DNA of 64,000 nt, taken from NCBI RefSeq assembly GCF_019802345.1, contig NZ_JAINDZ010000003.1, positions 158,474 to 222,473 of the forward strand. Direction: 5' to 3'. The DNA comes from Methylosinus sp. Sm6 (GTDB lineage: Bacteria > Pseudomonadota > Alphaproteobacteria > Rhizobiales > Beijerinckiaceae). Position 1 is the stretch's first letter. Every line of letters begins with the position of its first letter. Under the pieces are notes generated by a model. The model saw nothing but the letters and a program-made list of their open reading frames with translations. It was not told the origin of the DNA and ran no database searches. Position numbers and translations under genes: made by a program. Below, piece after piece: positions 56,518 through 64,000 of the stretch.

Positions 56518-57105
56518 CTAGTGGGACGCCGGCATCGCCGTTTCCAGCGGGCGCACCTCGGTCGCCATCAGGCCCTTGGGGCCGTCGCCGTAACGCACCA
56601 GCACGCTGTCGCCGGGCTTCAATTCGGCGAGGCCAAAGCGACGGACCGTTTCCATATGCAGGAAGATGTCGTCGGTGCCCTCCCCCCGCGTCAGGAAGCC
56701 GAATCCCTTCACGCGGTTGAACCATTTGACGATGGCGATCTCATAGCCGCTCGACGGCGTCACTTGCGCATGGGTGCGCGCCGACGCGCTTTGCGCCGGA
56801 TGGATCGCCGTCGACTCGTCGATGGCGACGACGCGGAACACCTGCATTCCTTTGGCCCGCCGCTGCGCCTCGCAGACGACCCGCGCGCCTTCATAGGCCG
56901 TCTGAAATCCCGAGCGCCGCAATGTCGTGACATGCAAAAGGATATCCGCGCCGCCGTCGTCCGGAACAACGAACCCATAGCCTTTGGAGACATCGAACCA
57001 CTTGATGGCTCCCGATACTTCGATCAGATCGAGTGCGGCTTGTTCGCCTTCGACATTGATGGTCGACGCGCTCAACTCATTCTGGAATGAAATTTTGGCG
57101 CCCAA
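56518..57105 (-). CDS. Protein with two cold-shock domains
   Basis: 195 residues from a TTG at 57103-57105 that has GGGGGAG 8 bp upstream; a GTG start at 57198 would add 31 Arg/Ala-rich residues and lacks a Shine-Dalgarno. Two OB-fold cold-shock domains: residues about 35-100 (SGAIKWFDVSKGYGFVVPDD, DILLHVTTL) and about 128-195 (IAIVKWFNRVKGFGFLTRGE, DDIFLHMETV). RNP1 (KGYGFV, KGFGFL) and RNP2 motifs are intact in both. It should bind single-stranded RNA or DNA; tandem CSD proteins are common in alphaproteobacteria. Confidence 0.88.
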   Translation of the reverse strand: MGAKISFQNELSASTINVEGEQAALDLIEVSGAIKWFDVSKGYGFVVPDDGGADILLHVTTLRRSGFQTAYEGARVVCEAQRRAKGMQVFRVVAIDESTAIHPAQSASARTHAQVTPSSGYEIAIVKWFNRVKGFGFLTRGEGTDDIFLHMETVRRFGLAELKPGDSVLVRYGDGPKGLMATEVRPLETAMPASH

Positions 57106-57590
57106 CAGACCAACTCCCCCTGCCGATCCAGCTGCAGACGCTCGCCTCGCGCGGCCCGCTCGTTCATTGCGCGAATCGCGGCGTCGCCTGTGAATCACTG
57201 GAGTTAAGATATCATCGCCGGCGCGGCGTCCAACCGACTTTTTTGTCGCGCAGCCGTTTGTTGTGGATACGAATCCGATAAATGCGTTGCGTTGCAGTCA
57301 TCTGCGTGCGGGTTACGCGAATTACCGTACGCACGAGCTTGTCGCATCGAGAACGAGCCGGAATTGCGTCCCGCTCGGTCCATTCGTGTGGCCCTGCGAA
57401 GCGACCGGCGCGCTTCTCCATCGGAAATTGTGCCGGGCGACATGCGCCGCGCCTTCCGCGCGGTTTCTTCAAGACGCCTCTGGACAGCGCCGCGCGAACC
57501 CATATGGTCGCCGCGAGGGCAGTTGACCGGACGCAATTTGCGCGAGAAAATCGCGCAATGGTCGCGCCCCCGCGCCCACAGGACCCGCTC
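57106..57590. other. Divergent leader region of the cold-shock and hpnO-like genes
   Basis: About 485 bp. Somewhat lower in GC than the surroundings around 57240-57320. It may hold the long 5' leader usual for cold-shock genes. Open frames here are Arg-rich and not convincing. No riboswitch or RNA gene recognised. Confidence 0.45.
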
Positions 57591-59027
57591 ATGACCTATC
57601 TGTCTCCGCAAGACGACCGCCGCGCGGGCGACGCCGCCGCGCCGAATTTCGATCTCGCCGCGCTCTACGCCGAGCGAGAGAGCGAGCGATTTGAAATGCA
57701 CGCCACGCATCTCAACGAAATGTGGGTGCGCGTGCTGAAAGCGATCGGCTATGATGTCGGATTCGTCCGCGGCTCGGGACAATATTTGTTCGATCGAAAA
57801 GGCGCGCGCTATCTCGATCTGTTGAGCGGATGGGGCGTGTTCGCCATCGGACGCAATCACCCGTCGCTGCGCGCGGCGCTGATGAGCGTCCTTTCCGCCG
57901 ATCTGCCCAATCTGGTGCAACTCGACGTCTCCGTGCCGGCGGCGCTGCTCGCCGAGCGGCTGCTCGCTCATGCGCCATGGCTGGACAAGGTCTTTTTCGC
58001 CAATTCCGGAGCCGAGGCGGTCGAGGCGGCGATCAAATTCGCGCGCGCCGCGACGGGCCGCGACGGCCTCGTGCATTGCGGGCATTCCTTTCACGGCCTC
58101 ACCTGCGGCGCCCTTTCGCTGAACGGCGACGCGATCTTCAAGAAGGGCTTCGGCTCGCTGCTGCCCAACACGCGCGAAATCCCTTTCGACGATCTCGCGG
58201 CGCTCGACGCCGCTCTGCGCGGACGCGACGTCGCGGCCTTTTTCGTCGAGCCGATCCAGGGCAAGGGCGTCAATATACCGCAGGACGATTATCTCGCCGA
58301 AGCGGCGGCGCTGTGCCGCAAATATGGCACGCTGTTCGTCGCCGACGAGATCCAGACCGGATTGGGCCGCACCGGCAAATTCTTCGCGGTGGAGCATTAT
58401 GGCGTCGAGCCGGACCTCGTTCTCGTCGCCAAGGCGCTCTCGGGCGGCCATGTGCCGGTCGGCGCGGTGCTGACTCGCAAATGGATCTTCGAGAAAGTGT
58501 TCGATCGCATGGATCGCGCGGTCGTGCATGGTTCGACCTTCGGCAAGAATGATCTCGCCATGGCGGCCGGCCTCGCGACTTTGGAGGTCATCGCCGCCGA
58601 GCGCCTCGTCGAGAATTCGGCGGACAGAGGCGAGCGTCTCCTCGCCGCCTTCCGCGCCATGGCCGAGCGCTACGAGCTCGTCGTCGACGTGCGCGGCAAG
58701 GGGCTGATGATCGGAATCGAGTTCGGCGAGCCGCGCTCGCTGAAGCTCAAAGCGGCGTGGAACCTGCTGGAGACCGTCAATTCGGGCCTGTTCTGCCAGC
58801 TCATCAGCATTCCGCTGTTCGAGCAGCACAAGGTGCTGACGCAAGTCGCCGGCCATGGCAATCACACCATCAAGCTGCTGCCGCCGCTCACCATCGACGA
58901 TTTCGACTGCGACTGGATCGAGCGCTCGTTCGACAAGGTGATCGCCGACGCCCATGACGCGCCGGGCGCCGTCTGGTCGCTCGGAAAGACGCTGGCCGGC
59001 CATGCGCTGAAAGCCAAGCTGGGCTGA
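57591..59027 (+). CDS. hpnO: Class III aminotransferase, HpnO-like (aminohopanoid synthesis)
   Basis: A 478-residue PLP aminotransferase of the ornithine/acetylornithine type. The PLP lysine lies in VAKALSGGHVPVG (about 282), with the cofactor motifs NSGAEAVEAAIKFAR and VADEIQTGLGRTG. The C-terminal region (LFCQLISIPLFEQHKVLTQV, then IKLLPPLTI) matches what I remember of HpnO, which converts formylated or oxidised bacteriohopanetriol to aminobacteriohopanetriol. The ATG at 57591 has AGGA 8 bp upstream; an ATG at 57558 is possible. No other hopanoid gene is in the window, so the assignment rests on sequence alone. Confidence 0.75.
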   Translation: MTYLSPQDDRRAGDAAAPNFDLAALYAERESERFEMHATHLNEMWVRVLKAIGYDVGFVRGSGQYLFDRKGARYLDLLSGWGVFAIGRNHPSLRAALMSVLSADLPNLVQLDVSVPAALLAERLLAHAPWLDKVFFANSGAEAVEAAIKFARAATGRDGLVHCGHSFHGLTCGALSLNGDAIFKKGFGSLLPNTREIPFDDLAALDAALRGRDVAAFFVEPIQGKGVNIPQDDYLAEAAALCRKYGTLFVADEIQTGLGRTGKFFAVEHYGVEPDLVLVAKALSGGHVPVGAVLTRKWIFEKVFDRMDRAVVHGSTFGKNDLAMAAGLATLEVIAAERLVENSADRGERLLAAFRAMAERYELVVDVRGKGLMIGIEFGEPRSLKLKAAWNLLETVNSGLFCQLISIPLFEQHKVLTQVAGHGNHTIKLLPPLTIDDFDCDWIERSFDKVIADAHDAPGAVWSLGKTLAGHALKAKLG

Positions 59028-59179
59028 GCAGAGCTTTTTGCACCCGGGTCAAAAGAGCTCGCCATGCTGCCTTCTAGCCGGAACACGCCTTGCTGTGACT
59101 CGACGTGCGAGGAGGCGGCTGCGCCGATTTGAGACAGCCGTCCGCCGCGCTGCAGAGTGGAGACGAAAGGGCGTCGATC

Positions 59180-59569
59180 ATGCGTTCGAGTGTGAAGTTC
59201 ACCATTGCTGTTTTCTCGACTCTGCTGGCGGGCGGCGCGCTCGCTGCGCCGCGCGACCCGCTGGTCGTTCCGGGCATCGGGCCCGAGTCGTCGCCCGCAG
59301 CCGCCTATCGGCCGCGGCATTCTTCTCCGGCCGTCGCCTATTCGGCTCCGCGTCGCCATGTCCGCTATCGGGTCGCGGAACAGCGCCCGCGTGTCGTCCG
59401 CGTCGCCTCCTTTGCGCCGCGCCCATTCGTGGGCGAGACATGGGACGCACCGCGTCCCTATGACGACGAATATCGCCCCGCCGCCTACAATGCCGCCGAC
59501 GCCTATCCTCCGCCCGCGCGTCCCTGGCTCGGCGCCGCGCCCGTCTGCGGTCGACTCGTTCATTGGTGA
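59180..59569 (+). CDS. Secreted protein of unknown function, Pro/Tyr/Arg-rich
   Basis: A 129-residue protein with a signal peptide (MRSSVKFTIAVFSTLLAGGALA, cleavage near residue 22). The mature part is low in complexity, rich in Pro, Ala, Arg and Tyr (SAPRRHVRYRVAEQRPRVVR), and carries a single cysteine near the end (APVCGRLVHW). AAGGG precedes the ATG at 59180. No family recognised; likely extracytoplasmic and partly disordered. Confidence 0.65.
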   Translation: MRSSVKFTIAVFSTLLAGGALAAPRDPLVVPGIGPESSPAAAYRPRHSSPAVAYSAPRRHVRYRVAEQRPRVVRVASFAPRPFVGETWDAPRPYDDEYRPAAYNAADAYPPPARPWLGAAPVCGRLVHW

Positions 59570-59655
59570 AGCGACGCGAACGGGCGCAATCGTCGCCTGA
59601 TGACGCGCTGCAAGCGGATGCATAGTCCTGCTCGATGTGTTCCTGCTCGCCGCGT

Positions 59656-60630
59656 CTACGCCAGCATCGCGCCCGGATGCTCGATCAGCCGCTTGAATTC
59701 GGCGAGGAGCGCCGCGCCGAGCGCGCCGTCGACGGCGCGATGGTCCACCGAGAGAGTGACGCTCATGATTGTCGCGACGGCCGGCGCGCCATTCCTCGCG
59801 ACGATGCGCTTCTCGCCCGCGCCGACGGCGAGAATGGTCGCATGCGGCGGATTGATCACGGCGGAGAAATTCTTGACGCCGAACATTCCGAGGTTGGAGA
59901 CGGCGGTGGTCCCGCCCTCATATTCGTTTGGCTTCAATTTGCGCTCGCGGGCGCGCCGCGCGAGATCCTTCATCTCGATCGCGATCTCACGAAAGCTCTT
60001 CGTCTCGGCGTTGCGAATGATCGGCGTGACGAGACCGCCGGGAATGGAGACGGCGACGCCGACATCCGAAGCTTTATGCTTCAGCATCGCGCTCTGCGTG
60101 AAGGTGACATTGGCGTCGGGGACGCGCTGCAGCGCCAGCGCCATCGCCTTCACGATGATGTCGTTGACGGAGACTTTCCACTCCGGCTCGCCATCCGCGC
60201 GAAGAGGCGCCGCGCTGTTGTAATCCTCGCGAAGATGCAGCAGCGCGTCGACGTCGCAATCGCTCTGCAGCGCGAAATGCGGAATCGTCCGCACCGAATC
60301 GGTCATGCGCCGGGCGATCGCCTTGCGCATCGAATCATGCTGAACTTCGATGAAGGAGCCCGGCGCGAAAAGCTGCCGCACGACGGCGTCGGGCATTGCG
60401 ACAGAGGCCTCGCTCGGCGCCGCCCCGGCGGCGGCGGGACGCCCGCCGGCGAGCGCCGCCTTCACGTCGCGCTCGATGATGCGCCCATGCGGGCCGGAGC
60501 CCGTCAGCGCGGAAACATCGAGCCCGCTCTCCTTGGCCAGCCGCCGCGCCAGCGGCGAAGCGAGGATGCGGGCGCCCTCCGGCGCGGGATTTGAAGCATG
60601 AGCCGCGACATTCATTGCCAGGGTCCCCAT
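59656..60630 (-). CDS. pdhC: Pyruvate dehydrogenase E2 (dihydrolipoyl acetyltransferase) without lipoyl domain
   Basis: 324 residues from the ATG at 60628-60630 (60613-60615 with GGGGA upstream is equally likely). After a short Ala/Pro lead it begins directly with the peripheral subunit-binding domain (ILASPLARRLAKESGLD, about 25-60), then a linker and the catalytic domain with SVDHRAVDG (His and Asp present). The usual N-terminal lipoyl domain or domains (about 80 residues each) are missing; the frame upstream runs into the opposite-strand DUF29 gene. Acetyl transfer would need the lipoyl domain on E1 beta. Separated from pdhB by the DUF29 gene. Confidence 0.88.
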   Translation of the reverse strand: MGTLAMNVAAHASNPAPEGARILASPLARRLAKESGLDVSALTGSGPHGRIIERDVKAALAGGRPAAAGAAPSEASVAMPDAVVRQLFAPGSFIEVQHDSMRKAIARRMTDSVRTIPHFALQSDCDVDALLHLREDYNSAAPLRADGEPEWKVSVNDIIVKAMALALQRVPDANVTFTQSAMLKHKASDVGVAVSIPGGLVTPIIRNAETKSFREIAIEMKDLARRARERKLKPNEYEGGTTAVSNLGMFGVKNFSAVINPPHATILAVGAGEKRIVARNGAPAVATIMSVTLSVDHRAVDGALGAALLAEFKRLIEHPGAMLA

Positions 60631-60725
60631 CGATTCGGAGCCGATTTCCGAGGCGAGACGTTGACGATATAATCTTGCGCGGAACGCCAGCCGCAACGAC
60701 GTCGATCATCGCGGGAGGACGAGAT

Positions 60726-61136
60726 ATGCCCACGAGCCGGCTTTACGACGACGATTTCTACGCCTGGGCCAATGAGCAGGCGACGCTGCTGCGTGAGGGC
60801 AAGCTCGCGCAGGCCGACATCGAGCACATTGCGCAGGAAATCGAGAGCATGGGCAAGACCGAGAAGCGCGAGCTGGCGAGCCGCTTGAAGATTCTCATTC
60901 TTCACCTCCTGAAATGGCGCTTTCAGCCATTGAAGCGAACCGCGAGCTGGAGCGTCTCGATCACGGTCCAACGACATGAGCTCATCGACCATCTCGACGA
61001 CAATCCCAGCCTGAAGCCGCTGATCGATGGCGTCGCCAGAAAAGCATATGGCGATGCGGTTCTGCGCGCCATGCTGTGGACATTCGAGGAGATGATCGCC
61101 GAGGATTTCTGGCCACCGGAGCTTTCAGCAAAATAG
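60726..61136 (+). CDS. DUF29 family protein inserted between pdhB and pdhC
   Basis: A 136-residue protein of the DUF29 type: YDDDFYAWANEQATLLREGK at the start, HIAQEIESMGKTEKRELASR, LILHLLKWRFQP, and a C-terminus with AEDFWPPEL. DUF29 proteins are frequent in cyanobacteria and some alphaproteobacteria, often in many copies, with no known function. Strong Shine-Dalgarno (GGGAGGA). It is transcribed against the pdh genes, converging with pdhB (8-bp gap) and divergent from pdhC, which argues for an insertion. Confidence 0.88.
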   Translation: MPTSRLYDDDFYAWANEQATLLREGKLAQADIEHIAQEIESMGKTEKRELASRLKILILHLLKWRFQPLKRTASWSVSITVQRHELIDHLDDNPSLKPLIDGVARKAYGDAVLRAMLWTFEEMIAEDFWPPELSAK

Positions 61137-61144
61137 AACCGCCG

Positions 61145-62554
61145 TCACCTATAGAGAACTGCCTTCGCCGCCGCGATCACCTCAACGACGGCGGGCAGAG
61201 CCAGCTTCTCGAGATTGGCGGCGTAGGGCATCGGCACGTCCTTGCCAGTGACGCGCAGAACCGGCGCGTCGAGATAATCGAACGCCTCCTCCTGCACGCG
61301 GGCGGCGATCTCGGCGCCGATTCCGCATTGCGGCCAGCCCTCCTCCACGGCGACGCAGCGACCGGTCTTCTTCACCGATTCGACGATCGCCGGGACATCC
61401 ATCGGCCGCAGCGTGCGCAGATCGATCACCTCGGCCTCGATCCCCTCCTTGGCCAGCGCCTCGGCGGCGGCGAGCGCATGGATGACGCCGATCGAGAAAG
61501 AGACCAGCGTGACATGCGCGCCCGCCCGCGCGACGCGGGCCTTGCCGATCGGGATCAAAAAATCCTCGATCATCGGCGTGTCCCACTGCTTGCCGTAGAG
61601 GATCTCGTTCTCGAGGAAGACGACGGGGTTCGGATCGCGAATGGCGCTCTTCAGCAGCCCCTTGGCGTCGGCGGCGTTGGACGGCGCCACCACCTTGAGC
61701 CCCGGCACCTGCGCGAACCAGGCCGAATAATCCTGGCTGTGCTGCGCGCCGACGCGCGCCGCGGCGCCGTTCGGCCCGCGAAACACGATCGGGCAATGGA
61801 CCTGTCCGCCGGACATATAGAGCGTCTTGGCCGCCGAGTTCACGATATGGTCGATTGCCTGCATGGCGAAATTGAAGGTCATGAACTCGCAGATCGGCTT
61901 CAGCCCCGCGAAGGCGGCGCCGACGGCGAGGCCTGCGAAGCCATATTCGGTGATCGGCGTGTCGACGACGCGGCGCGCGCCGAATTCCTGCAGCAGGCCC
62001 TGCGTGACCTTATAGGCCCCCTGATATTCGGCGACCTCCTCGCCGATGACGAACACATCCGGATCGCGCCGCATCTCCTCGGCCATGGCGTCGCGCAGCG
62101 CCTCGCGCATGGTCATCGGGATGAACGTGGCGTCGGCCGGAATTTCCGGCGCGGCGACGGCGGGCGTCGGCGCCGCGGGCGCGGCCGGAGGCGCCGGGGC
62201 GAGAGTGGCGGTCGCCGCCGCGGCCGCGGGCTCGGGAGCCGACGCGGGCACGTCCGGCGCCTTGGCGGGAGCGGCCGGATGCGGCGCGGCTTCCAGAGCG
62301 CCGACGTCCTCCCCCTCCTCCGCGATCACCGCGATCGGCGTGTTGACCGCGACATTCTCCGCGCCGCCGGGCACCAGGATGCGCGCCAGCACGCCCTCGT
62401 CGACCGCCTCGACCTCCATCGTCGCCTTGTCGGTCTCGATCTCGGCGATGACGTCGCCGGCCTTGACCTTATCGCCTTCGTTCTTCAGCCATTTGGCGAG
62501 CTTGCCCTGCTCCATCGTGGGTGAGAGAGCGGGCATGAGAACATTGACGGTCAT
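61145..62554 (-). CDS. pdhB: Pyruvate dehydrogenase E1 beta subunit with N-terminal lipoyl domain
   Basis: A 469-residue protein. Residues 1-80 are a lipoyl domain ([17 protein letters not shown], lipoylated Lys in ETDKATME), followed by an Ala/Pro-rich linker (about 85-140) and the transketolase-like E1 beta domain ([19 protein letters not shown]-type core, [21 protein letters not shown]-terminal [17 protein letters not shown]). This fusion is normal for alphaproteobacteria. Here it supplies the only lipoyl group of the cluster because E2 lacks one. Confidence 0.95.
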   Translation of the reverse strand: MTVNVLMPALSPTMEQGKLAKWLKNEGDKVKAGDVIAEIETDKATMEVEAVDEGVLARILVPGGAENVAVNTPIAVIAEEGEDVGALEAAPHPAAPAKAPDVPASAPEPAAAAATATLAPAPPAAPAAPTPAVAAPEIPADATFIPMTMREALRDAMAEEMRRDPDVFVIGEEVAEYQGAYKVTQGLLQEFGARRVVDTPITEYGFAGLAVGAAFAGLKPICEFMTFNFAMQAIDHIVNSAAKTLYMSGGQVHCPIVFRGPNGAAARVGAQHSQDYSAWFAQVPGLKVVAPSNAADAKGLLKSAIRDPNPVVFLENEILYGKQWDTPMIEDFLIPIGKARVARAGAHVTLVSFSIGVIHALAAAEALAKEGIEAEVIDLRTLRPMDVPAIVESVKKTGRCVAVEEGWPQCGIGAEIAARVQEEAFDYLDAPVLRVTGKDVPMPYAANLEKLALPAVVEVIAAAKAVLYR

Positions 62555-62590
62555 GGATTTATCCGCCGAGAGAAAGAAGGGCGCAGCCTT

Positions 62591-62615
62591 CCTTCTCCCG
62601 CTTGGCGGGAGAAGG
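62591..62615. repeat. Type D palindrome between pdhB and pdhA
   Basis: A perfect 11-bp stem CCTTCTCCCGC / GCGGGAGAAGG with a TTG loop, in the 89-bp gap between pdhA and pdhB. In the pdhAB transcript it would form a strong hairpin. Confidence 0.75.
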
Positions 62616-62643
62616 ATTCGCACGTCGAGAACCCGCCCTCTCT

Positions 62644-63684
62644 TCATAGAACCACATCCGTCCAGAGCTCGCTCGGATCGGGCTCGGCGTCATTGGTCGC
62701 GAAATCGGCGGCGTAGGAGACGATCTTGCGCACAGCGGCGTCGATCTGCTTCAGCTCGTCCTCGCTGGCGCCGAGAGCGAGCAGGCGCGCGCGCACCTGC
62801 TCGATCGGGTCCTGCTCCTCGCGGACCTTCTGCACCTCTTCCTTCGAGCGATATTTCGCCGGATCGGACATGGAGTGGCCGCGATAGCGATAGGTCTTGG
62901 CCTCGATCAGGAACGGCCCCTTCCCTGCCCGGCACCAGTCCAGCGCCTCGGTCGCCACCGCCGCGACGGCGCGCACATCCATGCCGTCGACCTGCCGGCC
63001 GATGATGTTGAAGGCCTCGCCGCGCTTGGAAAAATTGGGCTGCGCCGAGGAGCGCTCGACCGAGGTGCCCATCGCATAGCGATTGTTCTCGACAATATAG
63101 ACGACCGGCAGCTTCCAGAGCTCCGCCATGTTGAAGCTCTCATAGACCTGCCCCTGATTGGCCGCCCCCTCGCCGAAAAAGGTCAGCGAGACCGAATCGG
63201 TTCCCCGATAGGCGTCGGCGAAGGCGAGTCCCGCCCCGAGCGGCGCCGGCGCGCCGACGATGCCGTGGCCGCCGTAAAAATTCTTCTCGCGCGAGAACAT
63301 ATGCATGGAGCCGCCCTTCCCTTTGGAATAGCCGCTCCTGCGCCCGGTCAGCTCCGCCATCACGCGCCTCGGCTCCATGCCGCAGGCGAGCATATGGCCA
63401 TGGTCGCGATAGCCGGTGATGAACTGGTCGGTCGGCCGCGCCGCCATGCGCGCGCCGACGACCACCGCCTCCTGGCCGATATAGAGATGGCAGAAGCCGC
63501 CGATCAGGCCCATGCCGTAGATCTGCCCCGCCTTCTCCTCGAAGCGGCGAATGAGCAGCATCGCGCGATAGGCGGACAGCTCCTGCTCTCGGGAGAATTG
63601 CAATACGCCGTCGACGGCGGCGGCGCCCTCCGCCGCTCCCGCGACGTCGGCGAGCTTCGTGTCGGTCTTGTCCATTGCCGGCAT
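62644..63684 (-). CDS. pdhA: Pyruvate dehydrogenase E1 alpha subunit
   Basis: A 346-residue protein that decarboxylates pyruvate with thiamine diphosphate together with E1 beta. Motifs: [22 protein letters not shown], the TPP-binding [15 protein letters not shown]...ENNRYAMGT region, and the phosphorylation-loop counterpart [15 protein letters not shown]. The ATG at 63682-63684 has GGGGAT upstream; an ATG three codons on is possible. First gene of the pdh cluster. Confidence 0.95.
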   Translation of the reverse strand: MPAMDKTDTKLADVAGAAEGAAAVDGVLQFSREQELSAYRAMLLIRRFEEKAGQIYGMGLIGGFCHLYIGQEAVVVGARMAARPTDQFITGYRDHGHMLACGMEPRRVMAELTGRRSGYSKGKGGSMHMFSREKNFYGGHGIVGAPAPLGAGLAFADAYRGTDSVSLTFFGEGAANQGQVYESFNMAELWKLPVVYIVENNRYAMGTSVERSSAQPNFSKRGEAFNIIGRQVDGMDVRAVAAVATEALDWCRAGKGPFLIEAKTYRYRGHSMSDPAKYRSKEEVQKVREEQDPIEQVRARLLALGASEDELKQIDAAVRKIVSYAADFATNDAEPDPSELWTDVVL

Positions 63685-64000
63685 GGTCGCGCATCCCCGT
63701 CGGTCCAACGACAATATCTGGGAGCATCGACGGCGATCCGCGAGCCCTCGTCCCCCACCCGCATCGCGGCGAGGCCTTCGCCGCGGCGCAGGATAGCGCG
63801 AAAGCGGGCGGAAAACGAGACGCGCGACACATCCGGCTGTGGGCTGAGCGAAATTTCCTTTCCGTCACAGCGCCGCCGCCTGCGCCGGGTCCGGATATCG
63901 CCCAGCGCTTGGCGCAGACCGAACAGGGCTCCGAATTCGGGTTAACGAGCAGAGAGTTTTCAGCGTCATGGCCGCGCTTGTCGCGGCCATCCACGCCGTG
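63685..64000. other. Upstream region of pdhA, with a type E palindrome at the window end
   Basis: About 315 bp containing the presumed pdhA promoter. From 63965 the sequence GTCATGGCCGCGCTTGTCGC... begins a relative of the perfect palindrome at 36264-36304; it runs to or past the window edge. No gene seen. Confidence 0.5.

Noticed and set aside
60631..61144. A frameshifted or separately encoded lipoyl domain of E2 upstream of pdhC.
   Set aside because: The minus-strand frames antisense to DUF29 show no ETDKA-type motif or domain-like sequence, so the domain is missing, not merely out of frame.

Overview
The window is a GC-rich stretch of an alphaproteobacterial chromosome, most likely Hyphomicrobiales (Rhizobiales). 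The evidence is the separate F1 operon in the order atpH-A-G-D-C, a pyruvate dehydrogenase E1 beta subunit that carries a lipoyl domain, the DUF2849/DUF934 sulfite-reductase operon, an NdufS4-type complex I subunit, and several families of short dispersed palindromes. An HpnO-like aminotransferase of aminohopanoid synthesis would suit a hopanoid producer such as an alphaproteobacterial methanotroph, but nothing in the window settles the genus. I found no transposase, integrase, phage gene or CRISPR array.

Layout. 0-5 kb: the start of a membrane protein gene, polA, and a small HTH gene bracketed by a 69-bp direct repeat of the polA 3' end. 4.9-11 kb: a tightly overlapping minus-strand sulfate assimilation operon (ferredoxin, DUF2849, cysI, DUF934, cysH, cysD, cysN), with cysN fused to a DUF2061 membrane domain. 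11-13 kb: two adjacent ParA/MinD-like genes, one with a destroyed Walker A motif. 13-18.2 kb: the F1 ATP synthase operon. 18.5-26 kb: mtnP, a SIMPL protein, a GT51-like gene lacking its catalytic glutamate, apt, an L,D-transpeptidase and a SWIM-SNF2 ATPase. 26-33 kb: a 34-residue membrane peptide divergent from a MocR regulator, cysE, mtaB-dapF, and a GyrI-like protein overlapping an HTH/DUF2975 pair. 33.9-36.1 kb: a phospholipid operon (CDP-alcohol transferase, plsC, cdsA). 36-43 kb: housekeeping genes including terC, rpsU, trmJ and metC. 42.9-44 kb: two paralogous coiled-coil membrane proteins.

44-55 kb is the most unusual part. It holds two copies of a four-gene module: a DUF2946-like Cys protein, an ECF sigma factor, a FecR anti-sigma factor and a TonB-dependent receptor with an STN signalling domain. 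Each copy lies on the 3' side of a tRNA-Arg gene, and the two tRNA genes match at 72 of 77 positions. A HigBA-type toxin-antitoxin pair sits between the copies. The modules look like two cell-surface signalling systems for uptake of a metal chelate, ligand unknown.

55-64 kb carries tRNA-Pro, ndufS4, DUF192, a double cold-shock-domain gene, the hpnO-like gene and the pyruvate dehydrogenase genes. The pdh genes are odd. A DUF29 gene on the opposite strand sits between pdhB and pdhC, and the E2 encoded by pdhC has no N-terminal lipoyl domain, so the only lipoyl domain in the cluster is on E1 beta.

Sulfur and methionine metabolism recurs across the window (cys operon, cysE, metC, mtnP). Start codons were chosen from Shine-Dalgarno spacing, signal peptides, and ATGA or TGATG overlaps. 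Family names come from recognising motifs by eye, without any database search.
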